Made by a program: the position numbers and the translations under genes
Assembly (NCBI GenBank): GCA_034401795.1
Contig: CM067367.1
Coordinates: 54,741,384-54,805,383 of the forward strand
Direction: 5' to 3'
DNA: 64,000 nt
Source: Chaetoderma sp. LZ-2023a
Lineage: Eukaryota; Mollusca; Caudofoveata; Chaetodermatida; Chaetodermatidae
Shown here: positions 1-10,500 of the stretch, in pieces
Layout: each line of letters begins with the position of its first letter
Position numbering within the stretch: position 1 is the stretch's first letter
Notes under the pieces: model-generated
Told to the model about the DNA's origin: nothing
Database searches by the model: none
The model's input: only the letters and a program-made list of their open reading frames with translations

Positions 1-35
1 AAAAGTGATGTCCCCACAGGTACGGTAAAACCGTC

Positions 36-40
<5 letters not shown>

Positions 41-129
<89 letters not shown>
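41..129. repeat. (GA)n microsatellite
   Basis: This is an almost pure GA dinucleotide run, interrupted once by an extra G near 77. It is simple sequence with no coding signal. Confidence 0.97.
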
Positions 130-131
<2 letters not shown>

Positions 132-447
132 TTCTCTTGGTCTGCAAATTTACATTCAATAAGTAAATATTTTATTTTTCTTGAACAAATTAGGCATTAA
201 AGGGTTAAATAAAGTGTATATTATTATGTTGCTGCAAGATGTTAAATTTTTTTGGCAAGACAAATAATGGTGTTACAATCCAGCTCCTATTATCGACTCG
301 TTGTAGTGAGTTCTGTGTCATCGTGTGCATGATGTGCCCATGATTTCAATTATAGAGTTATTGGCGGATTTAACAAAAACTATAGAATCATCAAAATGGA
401 AAGTTGTAATAAAAACCGATATTTCACGTAAAGAAAGTTGCTTCACT

Positions 448-671
448 AATTACCCGTAAGCTCATCTCATTGGATGACAGGAGGCATGTGATTTATCGAG
501 GGGATGGGTGGGGTGGGTCATCGCGATTGAATGAGTACTCTGAGTCCAGACATGTAACCTGTCAATCATATTTACACTATGCATTAACTCTTGTCAATCG
601 GCATTACATTAATTACCATTAAGCTCACCTCATTTGATGACAGGAGGCACATAATTTAATGAGGGGGATGG
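448..671. repeat. Direct duplication, offset 163 bp
   Basis: A roughly 60-bp segment beginning AATTACC and containing GATGACAGGAGGCA starts at 448 and again at 611. The copies differ by scattered substitutions. I could not assign it to a transposon family. Confidence 0.75.
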
Positions 672-730
672 GCTTATGGACACCCTCTACATCTAATATC
701 CAATCAGAATGACGGAGATAGGGTTGCTTT

Positions 731-835
731 AAAGGAAATGCTGCAAATAGCGACACAAAGGATTTTCAGACCTAGGTGTGAAAATCCTTTGTGTAAATCG
801 GTGTGAAAATCATTTGCGCATTTGCGCATTTCCTT
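731..835. repeat. Imperfect palindrome (about 105 bp)
   Basis: AAAGGAAATG at 731 is mirrored by CATTTCCTTT ending at 835. Inside, ACACAAAGGATTTTCA pairs with TGAAAATCCTTTGTGT across the centre near 772. The right half also carries a short tandem repeat (TTTGCGCA). It may be a small foldback element; no target duplication is clear. Confidence 0.7.
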
Positions 836-1292
836 TGAAGTGACTCTTTATTTACTCCAGTCTTCTGAACCCCTTGTCAGATTTTAAAATCCAATATATC
901 ATATTAATCCCAAAGTCGGCACCTGGATCTTGGAATCGTTTCAGTGGTTACGTTCCTATTATCATTTACGCATATTTCCTTAAAATATGTACCCGCATCT
1001 ATAGGCCTTCATTCATCCTGATAGCAGTGGTGCGGGTATGACGTCGATAGATGCGATAAAATAGCAGCGCCGCGATATGCGAAAAATCTTGAATTTTAAC
1101 TAGCGATATTTGGTTATGCTGTTTCTATCTGGTTATTATTCTGACATAATTTCTTTAAACAAGTAATAATCTTTCAAATAAAGTACACTTTTTATCATCC
1201 CGGAATTGTCCTTTAAACTAGATACAAACTTTAATCGTGTACCTGTGAATGATTGAAACAAAGTAAATGTGGCCCATGTTTCATACAAATAC

Positions 1293-1468
1293 CTGCACAT
1301 TGAATAGCCAGCTCATGTCGTCCATTTCTTGTGCATGGAGAGCTTCCAATCTCGTTATGTGGACACATTATAGGAGTGGACTCAGATCCAGTACAAAATA
1401 TACCAGATATCCATATAAGTCCTAATCCTGCACCAAACCTCAAAACAGGTACAGCAATGTCTGAATAT
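1293..1468 (-). CDS. SRCR second-half exon (domain e)
   Basis: This exon encodes the C-terminal half of a scavenger-receptor cysteine-rich domain, an extracellular ligand-binding module. The translation holds the family core RFGAGLGLIWISGIFC, then two spaced cysteines (IMC, SPC) and closes with LAIQC. The acceptor is TTATTTCCAG at 1469-1478 and the donor is CAG|GTATTT at 1292. The 176-bp exon enters in phase 2 and leaves in phase 1, the pattern of the other second-half exons. Its partner upstream in the transcript is 3643-3817, and together they give six cysteines, as in group A domains. The frame has no stop or shift. The exon is recognised by motif, not by database search; the gene's full architecture is unknown. 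Confidence 0.82.
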
Positions 1469-3642
1469 CTGGAAATAATTTTAGCAGGAGTTTATCAGAG
1501 TGTGATTATTGCACAAGTTTACCATTATCCACTGGAGATAACAACCTTTGAATTTTCAGTTGAATGTAATTTACCAGAGTGATTATGTAGTGGGTACACG
1601 TCGCAAACATCTTTGCTCATCTCCATCGAATATGAAGTGGTTGCATTCCCCTCAGGATTGGAGATAAGCGGGCCACATACACCAATTGCTGTTAGCAGGT
1701 AACTGGTGTAAACCTCAGCTTGCGGGGTCACACACGGTGTCTCACAAATGTATACTGTCTACCCCACTAGATGATTGAAAGCCAACAGAGTTTAATGTTT
1801 TCCTTATTCATTCATCTTCGGAGCCACCATTTTAGTTTGTTATTTGTAGCCACCATTATTTCGGATTTTTATTTCCTCACTGTTGATCAATGATGATAGA
1901 AATGATAGAAAAGCATTCTGCTAATGCATGCCACTGAACTGCTAGCTTTCAAGGTGAGCAGTGCAGCCTCAATAGCACATAGTAAGAGTATAGTAGTTCA
2001 ATACTATTTGTATATTTCCTATGGTACTAATGAAATGTGCAAGACAAAATGTTTTTTTATAACAAATTGAGCCAAAATTGTTGACACATATAGCAGCAGC
2101 AAACAGCCAAATTGTTCTTAAACTAATCAGCAGAAAATACAGCTAATGTTTTGATAACTATTTGATTGAAAATCACTGCATCAACAACTTTCAATCAAAT
2201 TGTTCTCAAACAAATCAGCAGAACATTCAATATAGTGACATCTGCTGAACATATTTCAAACACTTTGATTAACAGTCATTGCTAGCTAAGGCATCAATAA
2301 CTTTGTCCAACTGTTCCAGGATACATTTCAAATGCCGCATGTGATTGGTGGAACTACTGGTTTGTAAATATATTTCACACCGGATCTCGATTATGTATAT
2401 GACCAGTGCTGTAACTTACTGAGTGCCATGATGCAAATGAAATTGAAAATCACCGAGGGCAGGTGGATCTCAACAGTCAGATGCACTCATGAGCATGCCA
2501 ATCTTTGGTGCTTAGAAAATATATCAGTGCTTTGAATATCTATAAATCCACAGTTTGTTGATTTTTATCTCATATCATTGTGTAATACAAATGCAATTTC
2601 AGAATGATTGTCACCTAGAATCTTTATGAATTGCATCTTCCTATAATATATAATGCAAGTTTGTGTACCGATTTATTATATGACATACAATGCCTAAGTT
2701 TCATGAGGGCACTGTGTTTTAATTGTTATCATGCCATGGTGGTATTCATCTCCATGTTAAGTCATTGATTATGACATAGGCAAAAGAAGGTACGCAATGT
2801 TCTCAATGCTGTAGCTAAAAAGGCACACTATGTTCACACATGTTGCAACCAAAAAGAAGGCACACACTGCTCATAAGTGATGTGACCAAACAGAAAGCAG
2901 ACACAAAAGTGCCATACATGTCAACTGGACACACAATCCAATCGTGGATATCTCATAATCCTCCAGAATATTCAGCCTCTGTATCTCTGATGCCAAACAA
3001 AAAGCTCCATATAGAGAACCAACTAGACGAGCCTTTCAATGATCATGAAGCGAGAACCACATGTGGAACACGCAACTGTTTTATCAGACCTGGTTGACAC
3101 AGCCCCAGTACGTTGTGTAGCGTAGGAAGATAGGAATAGCATACTCGAGTTGTCACAAATTACCCTAAGTAAAGGAAGCTCATGGATTAACTAAGTAAGA
3201 AAGGCATCACTGTAGTAACCACACTACCCACAATTGAGCCATGTCAGAAATTGGCAAGTCCTAAACATGTGGCCATTAATGTCAACGTGTCTGGAGATTG
3301 AAATCAGAAGATGAAAGAAGAACCCGTTGAAGTGGACACCAAACCACAGATAGAGACAGTCGGACAAGTATTTGTGGATTGCTAAGTTCGCTTTAATATA
3401 CCACTGTCTTGTTCGAATTCACCCACACCCACATCCTCATCACATTACTACCAAATGGATGTGGAACAGTGATTCTGACCTGTGATTCACCAATCTCTCA
3501 CTGTCCAGCTATAGATGGTCTGAGCGTATGGTTCCCCCAGGAGGTGGTATATGCTCAGACTCATGCCAGACACAACCAATGACACCCATTTATTTAAAAT
3601 ACAATATCATTATATTAACATATTTTAAAAACAAATACAAAC
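1469..3642. other. Intron of SRCR gene (between domain e halves)
   Basis: About 2.2 kb of AT-rich DNA. The stretch at about 1800-2340 (AACAATTTGATTGAAAG-type motifs, GCAGCAGCAAACAG) resembles the interior of the long-TIR element at 8715-9848 and may be an old diverged copy. A short open frame at 2840-3097 on the plus strand has no recognisable domain, and I do not call it a gene. Confidence 0.55.
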
Positions 3643-3817
3643 CCAGGACGAGAATAACCCAAGTATCGACACATGACCAGCGCAAATTTGTTTCCATATT
3701 CATTCCCGATACAAACAGAGCCTGGATACCCAGCATATGTCATCTCCACGCGACCTTCCATGGACGTTGCCCCTCCTACAAGACGCCACGAAAAAGGACC
3801 AACCAGCTGGTGTGGAG
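3643..3817 (-). CDS. SRCR first-half exon (domain e)
   Basis: The translation carries the N-terminal SRCR signature: WRLVGGATSMEGRVEM, then a cysteine (GSVC), then LVMCRYLGYS. This is the usual R-L-V-G-G, E-G-R-V-E and C-R-x-L-G-Y pattern. The acceptor is chosen at TCTTGTTAATAG because it gives phase 1 entry like the other first-half exons. The donor CCTGG|GTTTGT gives the expected phase 2 exit but is the weakest donor of the set. The intron to 1468 restores a continuous SRCR domain with six cysteines. The exact 3' end is uncertain by a few codons. Confidence 0.75.
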
Positions 3818-5414
3818 CTATTAACAAGAGGATAACGTAAACATATTAACACCAACTTTCAAATTGATATTTCACCCCGGGACCTCCCATTTCTGAACAT
3901 GGGTAATATGGTGCTAATCAATTTTAAATCATTCGTAGACATTGTGAACATGCTAGATTGGTCATCAAGGATAGTGAGGTTGATGTGGGTGTGTAGCAGT
4001 GATGGTCTTGAACTTGGAGTTTTTATGTGCATCAGTGCGTGGCATCTATGTGTGAGGGTGCAGCAGGGTTGAGTTAGTACATCGCCTGTACATGACATTT
4101 CTGGTCAATGTATTCTAAGGCCCAACTATTTATACAGCTTTTTTGCAGTGCTAGACAACACTACTCAGTTAGTCCCCTCCATGTCCCCAAATTTGCCCCA
4201 TGTAAGATTCCATTCTTAAGCGATCCCATCTGGCTGTGCAGCCTAAGCAGCCTGCGATCATCCATCAGATTACATGTTTGTTTAAATTTGTGTGGTGTGC
4301 TTGTCTTCAATCTAAGAATTTCTGCTTTTGCGTGGCCATCCGCCATCTTTTCGTGAGACCATTACTACCCCCATCCCCACCATACACATGCACACCACTC
4401 CTCCTACTCCAACAGTCCTGCCACATAATATCACTGCTCTCTGCAAAGATCATCAACTTCGATTGATGAATGGTCACGCAAGAATGTTTTGAAATCATCT
4501 GCTATTAATAGGAATATAATTTGACATGTTAGTGCTGATGGATTGTCCGCCAAATGATAATGACATTGGCTAATCCATAGGTATGCCCAGTACATCTCAC
4601 CATGTCGGTATGCTGCAGCTATGAGTGCCACTGTCTCCTTCCCCTGCTCCAATCCATAAAGATGGTCATGTATGTTTGAAATACAAGAGAAGAATATATT
4701 TACATAAGACAACCATTCAATTGGTTGTGATTATGATGCATCATCTTAACAGCACACTTCCATATGGAGACTGCAATGGTGTTCTTCAAGATGCCATTGG
4801 AGTGGCTGGCTGTTGCACACTTGTTACACCAGGGTGTTACAATATCATCAGTGCTATCTATATTGGTCCATTATCCCCCGCCACAAACGGTCTGACCACA
4901 CAGTGTCTCAAGGAAAAATTAGTCCCGGGCATGTGTATTTCACTACTCTCTGCGAAAACCCACAACCTCTGGTGATGAATGGTCTAGAAAATGTTTTGAG
5001 ATTATCTACTATTAATAGGAATTTAATCGTATATATCAATAATGATTGCGTGTTCTCCTTCAAATGATAATGGTTCTATGTTGATGTGGGATGTGAAATA
5101 GGATATACTGGCCTATTATTGAATAAGAAATCTTAAGCCCTTCATCGGCAGTACGTTCAGCACTGGACTATGGGAGACATTCGCTATCTATTGTTTCCTC
5201 TTCAAATGTTCCACTTTGGCAGATTTACCCTAAAGGGATCCCATCGATAATAGTCATCGATTGCAGAAAATTATTTCCCTTGGAACAAACCCAAGTGGAA
5301 TTATTTGGAGATGGCTTTTTTAGAATAGTAGATTTCTTATTCACGTCCCTTGAGCCTCGTTGCTCATTACAAACCTCTCAGTGGTGTCGTATACTGTTAT
5401 CCAATGAAGGAATT
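3818..5414. other. Intron of SRCR gene, 5' part
   Basis: Non-coding sequence with a diverged direct duplication (4421-5036). Overlapping short open frames on both strands at 4.1-5.0 kb have no domain signature and no flanking splice logic. Confidence 0.5.
4421..5036. repeat. Diverged direct repeat, two about 100-bp copies 515 bp apart
   Basis: CTCTCTGCAAAGATC...GATGAATGGTC...CTATTAATAGGAAT around 4421-4525 recurs with substitutions at about 4936-5036. Both copies share CTATTAATAGGAAT near their end. The family is not recognised. Confidence 0.7.
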
Positions 5415-5670
5415 CAATTTTAGCTCATTGGCGCATTGGCGCGGCTGGCAAATCCGTTGCGCCGCACACGCTTAGAATTCCAATCCAGAAGAGCCGGGTT
5501 CAATCCCACGTTCAGGCATGTGATCACGGTATAAGAACCTGCGCCATTCCATACGCCATTCAACTGATACGTCCTTCGGAGGGGACGTAAAGCCGTCGGT
5601 CAAGTCTCGTGTGGTGTCTGTGCCATGGGGGACGTAAAAGAACTCACTATGAGTGTCAGGCCCTGAATCG
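5415..5670 (+). mobile_element. tRNA-derived SINE with conserved core
   Basis: A pol III A-box-like TAGCTCATTGG (5421-5431) and a B-box GGGTTCAATCCC (5496-5507) mark a tRNA-like head. Downstream, CCTTCGGAGGGGACGTAAAG (about 5573-5592) resembles a core segment that I recall from many invertebrate SINEs. The A-to-B spacing is wider than in a real tRNA, and no cloverleaf is intact, so this is not a functional tRNA gene. The 3' end is not defined; the sequence to about 5965 may be tail or unrelated. Confidence 0.75.
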
Positions 5671-6017
5671 TGAGCTCAGTTGTTAATACACTCTGATAGT
5701 GTACATAGATGTCGGATGTCAGCCCTGTGGCCGGTGTGTCCCTGACAGCCATGCCTGCGAATACGGGATTAGTGCGGCGATTACACACCGTGCAGCATAG
5801 TTGCCAGCCTGCTCTAAAAACCCAACCTACGTCATAGCTGTCATCTCCGCTGTCGGTGACCCCTGAGATGCTCATATCTAAAACCTTGTAAACAAGTTGA
5901 TAATTCACTGTAAACATACACGACACGCTCTGCGTGGGATATGTGGCCGGTGGGTTCGTCAGCATACGCCGCTGTTAGTCTGGGCGGTGCTTCCATATAA
6001 GGGAGGAATCTACGATC
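5671..6017. other. Intronic sequence, unassigned
   Basis: A 121-codon minus-strand open frame (5600-5965) overlaps the SINE tail. It shows no domain, signal peptide or splice context and is treated as chance. Confidence 0.5.
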
Positions 6018-6424
6018 CACGAATAACGAATATGCCCCGTCTATGTCTAGCTAAGCTGCACCAACGCGTCGTCCGTGTTGGGATCGATCGATCCCTAAAC
6101 TGCCTGACTATCAATTTCCAGAAAGCTGTACAGGTAATCTGTTGACTATTTTGAAACTAATTTGACTGGGTGCTGTTGCTGCTGCTCCGTCAAATTAGTT
6201 TCAAAATATTCAACAGCATAGTTATTATATAGTAAAGACATACAATTCGTACAACAAGTCTTACTTCATCACCGACTAAACCTTCGTGACGAACTTATCT
6301 ACGTCATTCACGATGTCATTGATTATGACATCATTCTACCCTTTAATATTAATGGCCACATACACGTCGCGTAGAAATGACGCGACTCGTCATATGATCA
6401 ATGGATAAATGGAAAGGTCCATTA
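6018..6424 (+). mobile_element. MITE copy A
   Basis: Left end degraded; recognisable from CTAGCTAAGCT onward. It keeps the splice-like CAGGTAAT, a shortened central hairpin (ATTTTGAAACTAATTTGACT and its complement) and the right end GGAAAGGTCCATTAG. It carries an extra stretch (about 6345-6370) in the right half relative to copy E. Confidence 0.88.
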
Positions 6425-6510
6425 GTCTAATGACGTGTTGTATGCCTTGACAATGCCTTCACATACCTGCATATGTATGTACAGAAGAGCTTTACCCATC
6501 ACGTGTAACA

Positions 6511-6887
6511 TCAGATTTTTAGCTATGCCACGCCCATCTCTAGCTAAGCTCCACCCACACCTCGCTCGTGTTGGGATCGATCGGTCTCTGCACTGTCTGA
6601 CTATCAATTTCCAGAAAACTATACAGGTAAGCTGTTGCATATTTTGAAACAAATTTGACTGGGTGTTGCCTATGGCAGCAACAGCGCCCAGTTAAATTAG
6701 TTTCAAAATATTCAACAGCATGTTTATTAAATAGTAGAGACATACAATTCGTACAATGTGTCGGACTATTAAGAGTTAAATCCGGGCCAAATAGAACCAT
6801 TTATGACGTAATGATTATGACGTCAACCTACACGCCGCTTAGCTGAGTATGACGTCAGATCATCGATGGATACGCTGGAAAGGTGAA
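6511..6887 (+). mobile_element. MITE copy B
   Basis: It starts at the internal motif TTTTTAGCTATGCC; the outer TIR is lost on the left. The central hairpin with TGCCTATGGCAGCA is intact. The right end is CTGGAAAGGTGAATT. It lies 86 bp after copy A in the same orientation. Confidence 0.88.
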
Positions 6888-6927
6888 TTAACAGCGTACA
6901 TGATTTGTTTTAGTTTTAGCGTGCAGT

Positions 6928-7284
6928 GGACCTTTCCAGTGTTCGCTATGCCCCACCCATCTCTAGCTAAGCTCCACTCGCACCGCGATTGTGTTGGAAT
7001 CGATCGAGCCCTGAACTCCCGACTAACAATTTCCAGAAAGACTATGCAGGTAAGCTGCTTACTATTTTGAAACTAATTTAATTGGGTACTGTTGGCGCCA
7101 TCAAAACAGTCACCGGCATGTTTATTAAAAAGTAGAGATACAATTTGTAAAACAACGCATAGTCCGTCACCAATTATGCGTTACTGGCGAACTTATCTGC
7201 GTCTTTCATGACGTCATGGATTATGACATCATCATACACGTCACGTAGTTGATTATAACGTCGTATGGTGGATAGATAAATTAA
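6928..7284 (+). mobile_element. MITE copy C
   Basis: The left end GGACCTTTCCAGTGTT is well kept. The central hairpin has lost most of its second arm. The right end is worn (GATAGATAAATTAATG). It is the third of three consecutive head-to-tail copies. Confidence 0.88.
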
Positions 7285-7456
7285 TGTTATTATTTTTTTT
7301 TTGTAGAAACGCGTCCCTATTTCCAATTCACATCTAAAAAAACCTAATGAAATTCCCACATGTTAAGATTTATTTCGTTTCATTACATTTAGATACACAA
7401 GATAAGCCTCTAAAAGTACACAGTTTTAACAATTTTATTTTCAAGCATTTTGCTGT
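7285..7456. mobile_element. Partial foldback element arm, left of SINE insertion
   Basis: ACATGTTAAGATTTATTTC...AAGCCTCTAAAAGT...AATTTTATTTT matches the right arm of the foldback at 40703-41048. The arm is interrupted at 7456 by the retroposon 7457-7675 and resumes as GAATATGCACC at 7691, matching the arm's outer end. Confidence 0.75.
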
Positions 7457-7675
7457 TCTTCTTCTTCTTTTCGTTCGCTGATCATACCGCCAGTCCTGTA
7501 AGTGACTATCGACATGATCATATGCGTTAAGTGCGTGGATCCATGGTTTATTAGAGTGCGCCGTGTGGCCTGGAACCTCCGTTTCTGTCAGGGTTACCTC
7601 ACCCTTACCTCCTTTAGTCGCCTCTTACGACACGCAGAGGTTACGGAAGGTGTATTCTAAGCCCCACCTACAGGG
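7457..7675 (-). mobile_element. Short retroposon (SINE or deleted LINE derivative) with exact 15-bp target duplication
   Basis: The 219-bp insert is flanked by identical CAAGCATTTTGCTGT at 7442-7456 and 7676-7690. On the minus strand it begins CCCTGTAGGTGGGGCTTAG, contains GTCGTAAGAGGCGACTAAAG and ends in AAAAGAAGAAGAAGAAC. Its last 25-30 bases match the 3' end of the LINE at 28.8 kb (CAGCGAWCGAAAAGAAGAAG). This implies reverse transcription by that LINE's machinery. It could equally be a LINE copy that lost everything between its two untranslated ends. Confidence 0.85.
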
Positions 7676-7690
7676 CAAGCATTTTGCTGT

Positions 7691-8103
7691 GAATATGCAC
7701 CATTAATTAATTGTTTGGTGAATGTATTCTTTCAATTAAACAAAACTTGGTTTTATTTTGACGGTTTAAAACTTATTACTATTCAGACTATGCGTGTGTG
7801 CTTATTTGGGAGCAAACATCAAACTATCACCCTGAAGATGAAATTGTAATATAAATATTATGACAAATAATATAGTAGCTGCTATTCAGGCTTTCAGTAC
7901 AACATTCCTCAACCTATGATTGATGTTCTGCAAGGAGGAAGGTCGGTTTTCGTGAGAAATTGCAGAGGCACCACGAGTGATACTTGTTTGTGCCTGTCAC
8001 ACATGCATGTACAAATACCTACCGCTTGTGTATTTGGGATTATATAACAATGTAATGATGTATTAATATATCACGACAGAATCGTCCAATTCTGTATACA
8101 TAC
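7691..8103. other. Intron of SRCR gene, remainder
   Basis: It begins with the last bases of the split foldback arm (to about 7711). The rest is AT-rich, with nothing recognisable before the donor of the next exon. Confidence 0.55.
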
Positions 8104-8267
8104 GGCAGATAACGGCGATTCCTTGAGAAGAATTACACACTCCGGGTCGACGGGTATAATGGCACTGATTCAGCTCTGTTTCCCAACCATGACACGTGAT
8201 CCGCCATCGATTAGAGGCAGTATAGACATCATCTGTCAACTGTGTTGGTAACACTTGTGCGAAGTCA
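8104..8267 (-). CDS. SRCR second-half exon (domain d)
   Basis: The translation reads LTDDVYTASNRWRITC, then HGWETELNQC, a cysteine in PGVC, and closes with GIAVIC. This is the C-terminal half of an SRCR domain with four cysteines in canonical order. The acceptor is TTTTTGTCCATGTTAG, giving phase 2 entry. A second AG 14 bp downstream (CGCACAAG) would give phase 1 and is rejected on phase. The donor is TGCC|GTATGT, phase 1. The partner is 17410-17593, across a 9.1-kb intron packed with transposons. No frame damage. The product would be an extracellular or receptor ectodomain module. Confidence 0.82.
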
Positions 8268-8338
8268 CTAACATGGACAAAAATTGGATTATATCGATCA
8301 AGATCGAAAGCAATCGCTTATACAATGTTATAGCAATA

Positions 8339-8487
<149 letters not shown>

Positions 8488-8714
8488 CACACCCATCACC
8501 CCAGCATAAGGGAGTCCCTATATCTGGTTACTATGTTTGAAATAGATAATTCAGAGAGCGAGCGTGCCAGATGATAGGGCAGATTGGGTTGTCATACAAC
8601 CACGAGACATTAAAGCACATGATTGTTGCAGTAGTGTAATGTGTCTTATTATACTTATATTAGATAATATAAGACTGTTTATATTACAAGTGACAACATA
8701 ATACTTCCGTCAAT

Positions 8715-9848
8715 AAAGTTCTCATAAATTAATAAAAGATACGTATCCTAACTAAATTTAGGACTATTTGTTGCTTTATGGACACATTAACTAACTAGCT
8801 GTGTAGCCGCCATTTTACATATATATATATATATGCTGGCGCCATTATTTCAGATTCTATTGTATTCATCGGTGCGCAATTGTTGGCATAGAACCATTCT
8901 CGTAATCTAATCTAAGCTAATCATTCAAACCGTTTATGCACTTGTTAGCTAATAAAACAGAAAGCCCGCTAACTGTTCTGACAAAGATTTTACAAAGTTG
9001 TTGTTGCCTTAGTCAGCAATGACTGTCAATGAAGTTGCTCGAAATATCTTCAGCAAGTCTTGCAATATTGACGAGTCTGCTGATTTTTTTCAGAACAATT
9101 TGATTGAAAGTATTTGCATCAACAATTTTCAGCCAAATCGTTATCAAATCCTTACCTAGTGACAATTGTATTATCAGCTGATTATGTTGACAACAATTTG
9201 ATGGAAAGTTGTTGCTGCTATAGGCAGCAACAGTTTTCAGTAAACTTGTTATACATATATTTGCTTTGCACTATAGGAAATATACAACTAGTATTGAACT
9301 ATGTTATGCACCTTTTATGCGCTCACTGTGGAAGCGGAACAATGACTATCATTACCATAAAAATGGTTTTATACTGACAATGGACGTTTCCAATTTTAGA
9401 TAAGCCCCACCCAACTCTAGCTAAGTTCCACCCACACCTCGCCCGTGATGGGAATTGCTGCCTATGGAAGTAACAGCTCCCAGTCAAATTAGTTTTCAAA
9501 ATAATCAACAGAATGTTTATTAAATGGTAAAGACATACAACAATCCGTACACCGTGTCGGGCACGGTAAAGCCGTACTAAATCGAGTCATTCATGACGTA
9601 ATGATTATGGCGTCATCCTACAAACACATGGTTCATTATAACGTCATATATGGTGCATGGATTGGATGATAAATTGGAAAGGTATATTGCGCGCGCTGGC
9701 GAGCACAACAGAATCTGAAATAATGGCGCCGGCAAATATCTATCTAAAATGGGGGCTACACAACTAATTAGTTAAAATGCCCATAAAGTAACGAATAGTC
9801 CTAAATTTAGTTAGGATACGGGGTCTTTAATCGATTTCTGAGAACTTT
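8715..9848. mobile_element. DNA transposon-like element with about 150-bp terminal inverted repeats
   Basis: The left TIR begins AAAGTTCTCA (8715) and includes ATCCTAACTAAATTTAGGAC and, near 8844, GGCGCCATTATTTCAGATTC. The same blocks appear inverted at about 9705-9848, ending TGAGAACTTTT. The interior (8.9-9.35 kb) has no transposase frame and holds short repeats such as GGCAGCAACAG. MITE copy D lies just inside the right TIR. It is a non-autonomous element; flanking duplications are not clear. Confidence 0.8.
9381..9687 (+). mobile_element. MITE copy D, internally deleted
   Basis: TGGACGTTTCCAATTTTAG at the left and AAATTGGAAAGGTATATT at the right bound the copy. The segment from the GATCGATC motif to the first hairpin arm is missing, so only one hairpin arm remains. 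It sits within the element 8715-9848 and is therefore younger than it. Confidence 0.88.
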
Positions 9849-10500
9849 TAGCTTGCTATTTTTAAACAACCCACGAACAACCATTTAATTCTTTATTTAA
9901 TAATCAATAGTTAATCAGTAATTAAGTATGGTCTGCCTAGTCACTCAGTCAAGGCGTTTACTAATGTAGTAACATTGGAGGATAGATCAGTGTACAATAT
10001 CAAATTTATATACGGCCATTCGTGTGCATCATCCGGCATATGCAGGCCAACACAGGTCACCACCACATCCAGTATTGTGCTATATAAATGTCTTTTATAT
10101 CCTATGTTAGGGGTCGATCACCTAATGGGCAATGACGCAGATGGATGTAGATGTTTGATTTGAATATTAATATCACTCTTGCAATTTGAATTGCATTGAA
10201 TTGATATATGGATAATCCTCCTCTTGATAGGAGCACCAGTTACGGTTATATAACTGCAGAGTGTGTAGTAGTACACGAATAATGTTATATTTGGAGAGTG
10301 AGAGAGCAAGAGATAGAAATACAATCAACATATAATAACAGCAACCTGTTAATCGAGAGTAGTTATATGATACATATAGCTAAGACGTGTAATAGATACA
10401 CATAGCAATCAGATGATCAGAAGGATATTGAAATTATTTATGGTGGATAGGTTTTCTCATTTTCTTTTATTATCCTAGATTGAGTAAATAGGTGCGACCA
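9849..10500. other. Intronic sequence, nothing recognised
   Basis: AT-rich DNA in the large SRCR intron. No exon-like frame with splice sites, no tRNA and no clear repeat boundary. Confidence 0.5.

Larger units (their letters stand above)
131..1292. other. Non-coding DNA downstream of the last visible SRCR exon
   Basis: AT-rich sequence with no open frame that looks like a protein. It holds a direct duplication (448-671) and a palindrome (731-835), listed separately. The next exon of the minus-strand SRCR gene is not recognisable here, so the gene either continues beyond position 1 or ends without a clear signal. Confidence 0.6.

Noticed and set aside
5415-5520. Possible tRNA gene
   Set aside because: A and B boxes are present but the spacing is too long and no cloverleaf forms; the downstream core marks a SINE.
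5600-5965. 121-codon minus-strand open frame
   Set aside because: It overlaps the SINE tail, with no domain, no splice logic and no signal peptide.
6435-7070. Similar open frames in MITE copies (PSLAKLH, VGIDRSL)
   Set aside because: Their similarity follows from DNA homology of the repeats; they have no common start, stop or ribosome context, and substitutions do not favour synonymous sites as far as I can see by eye.
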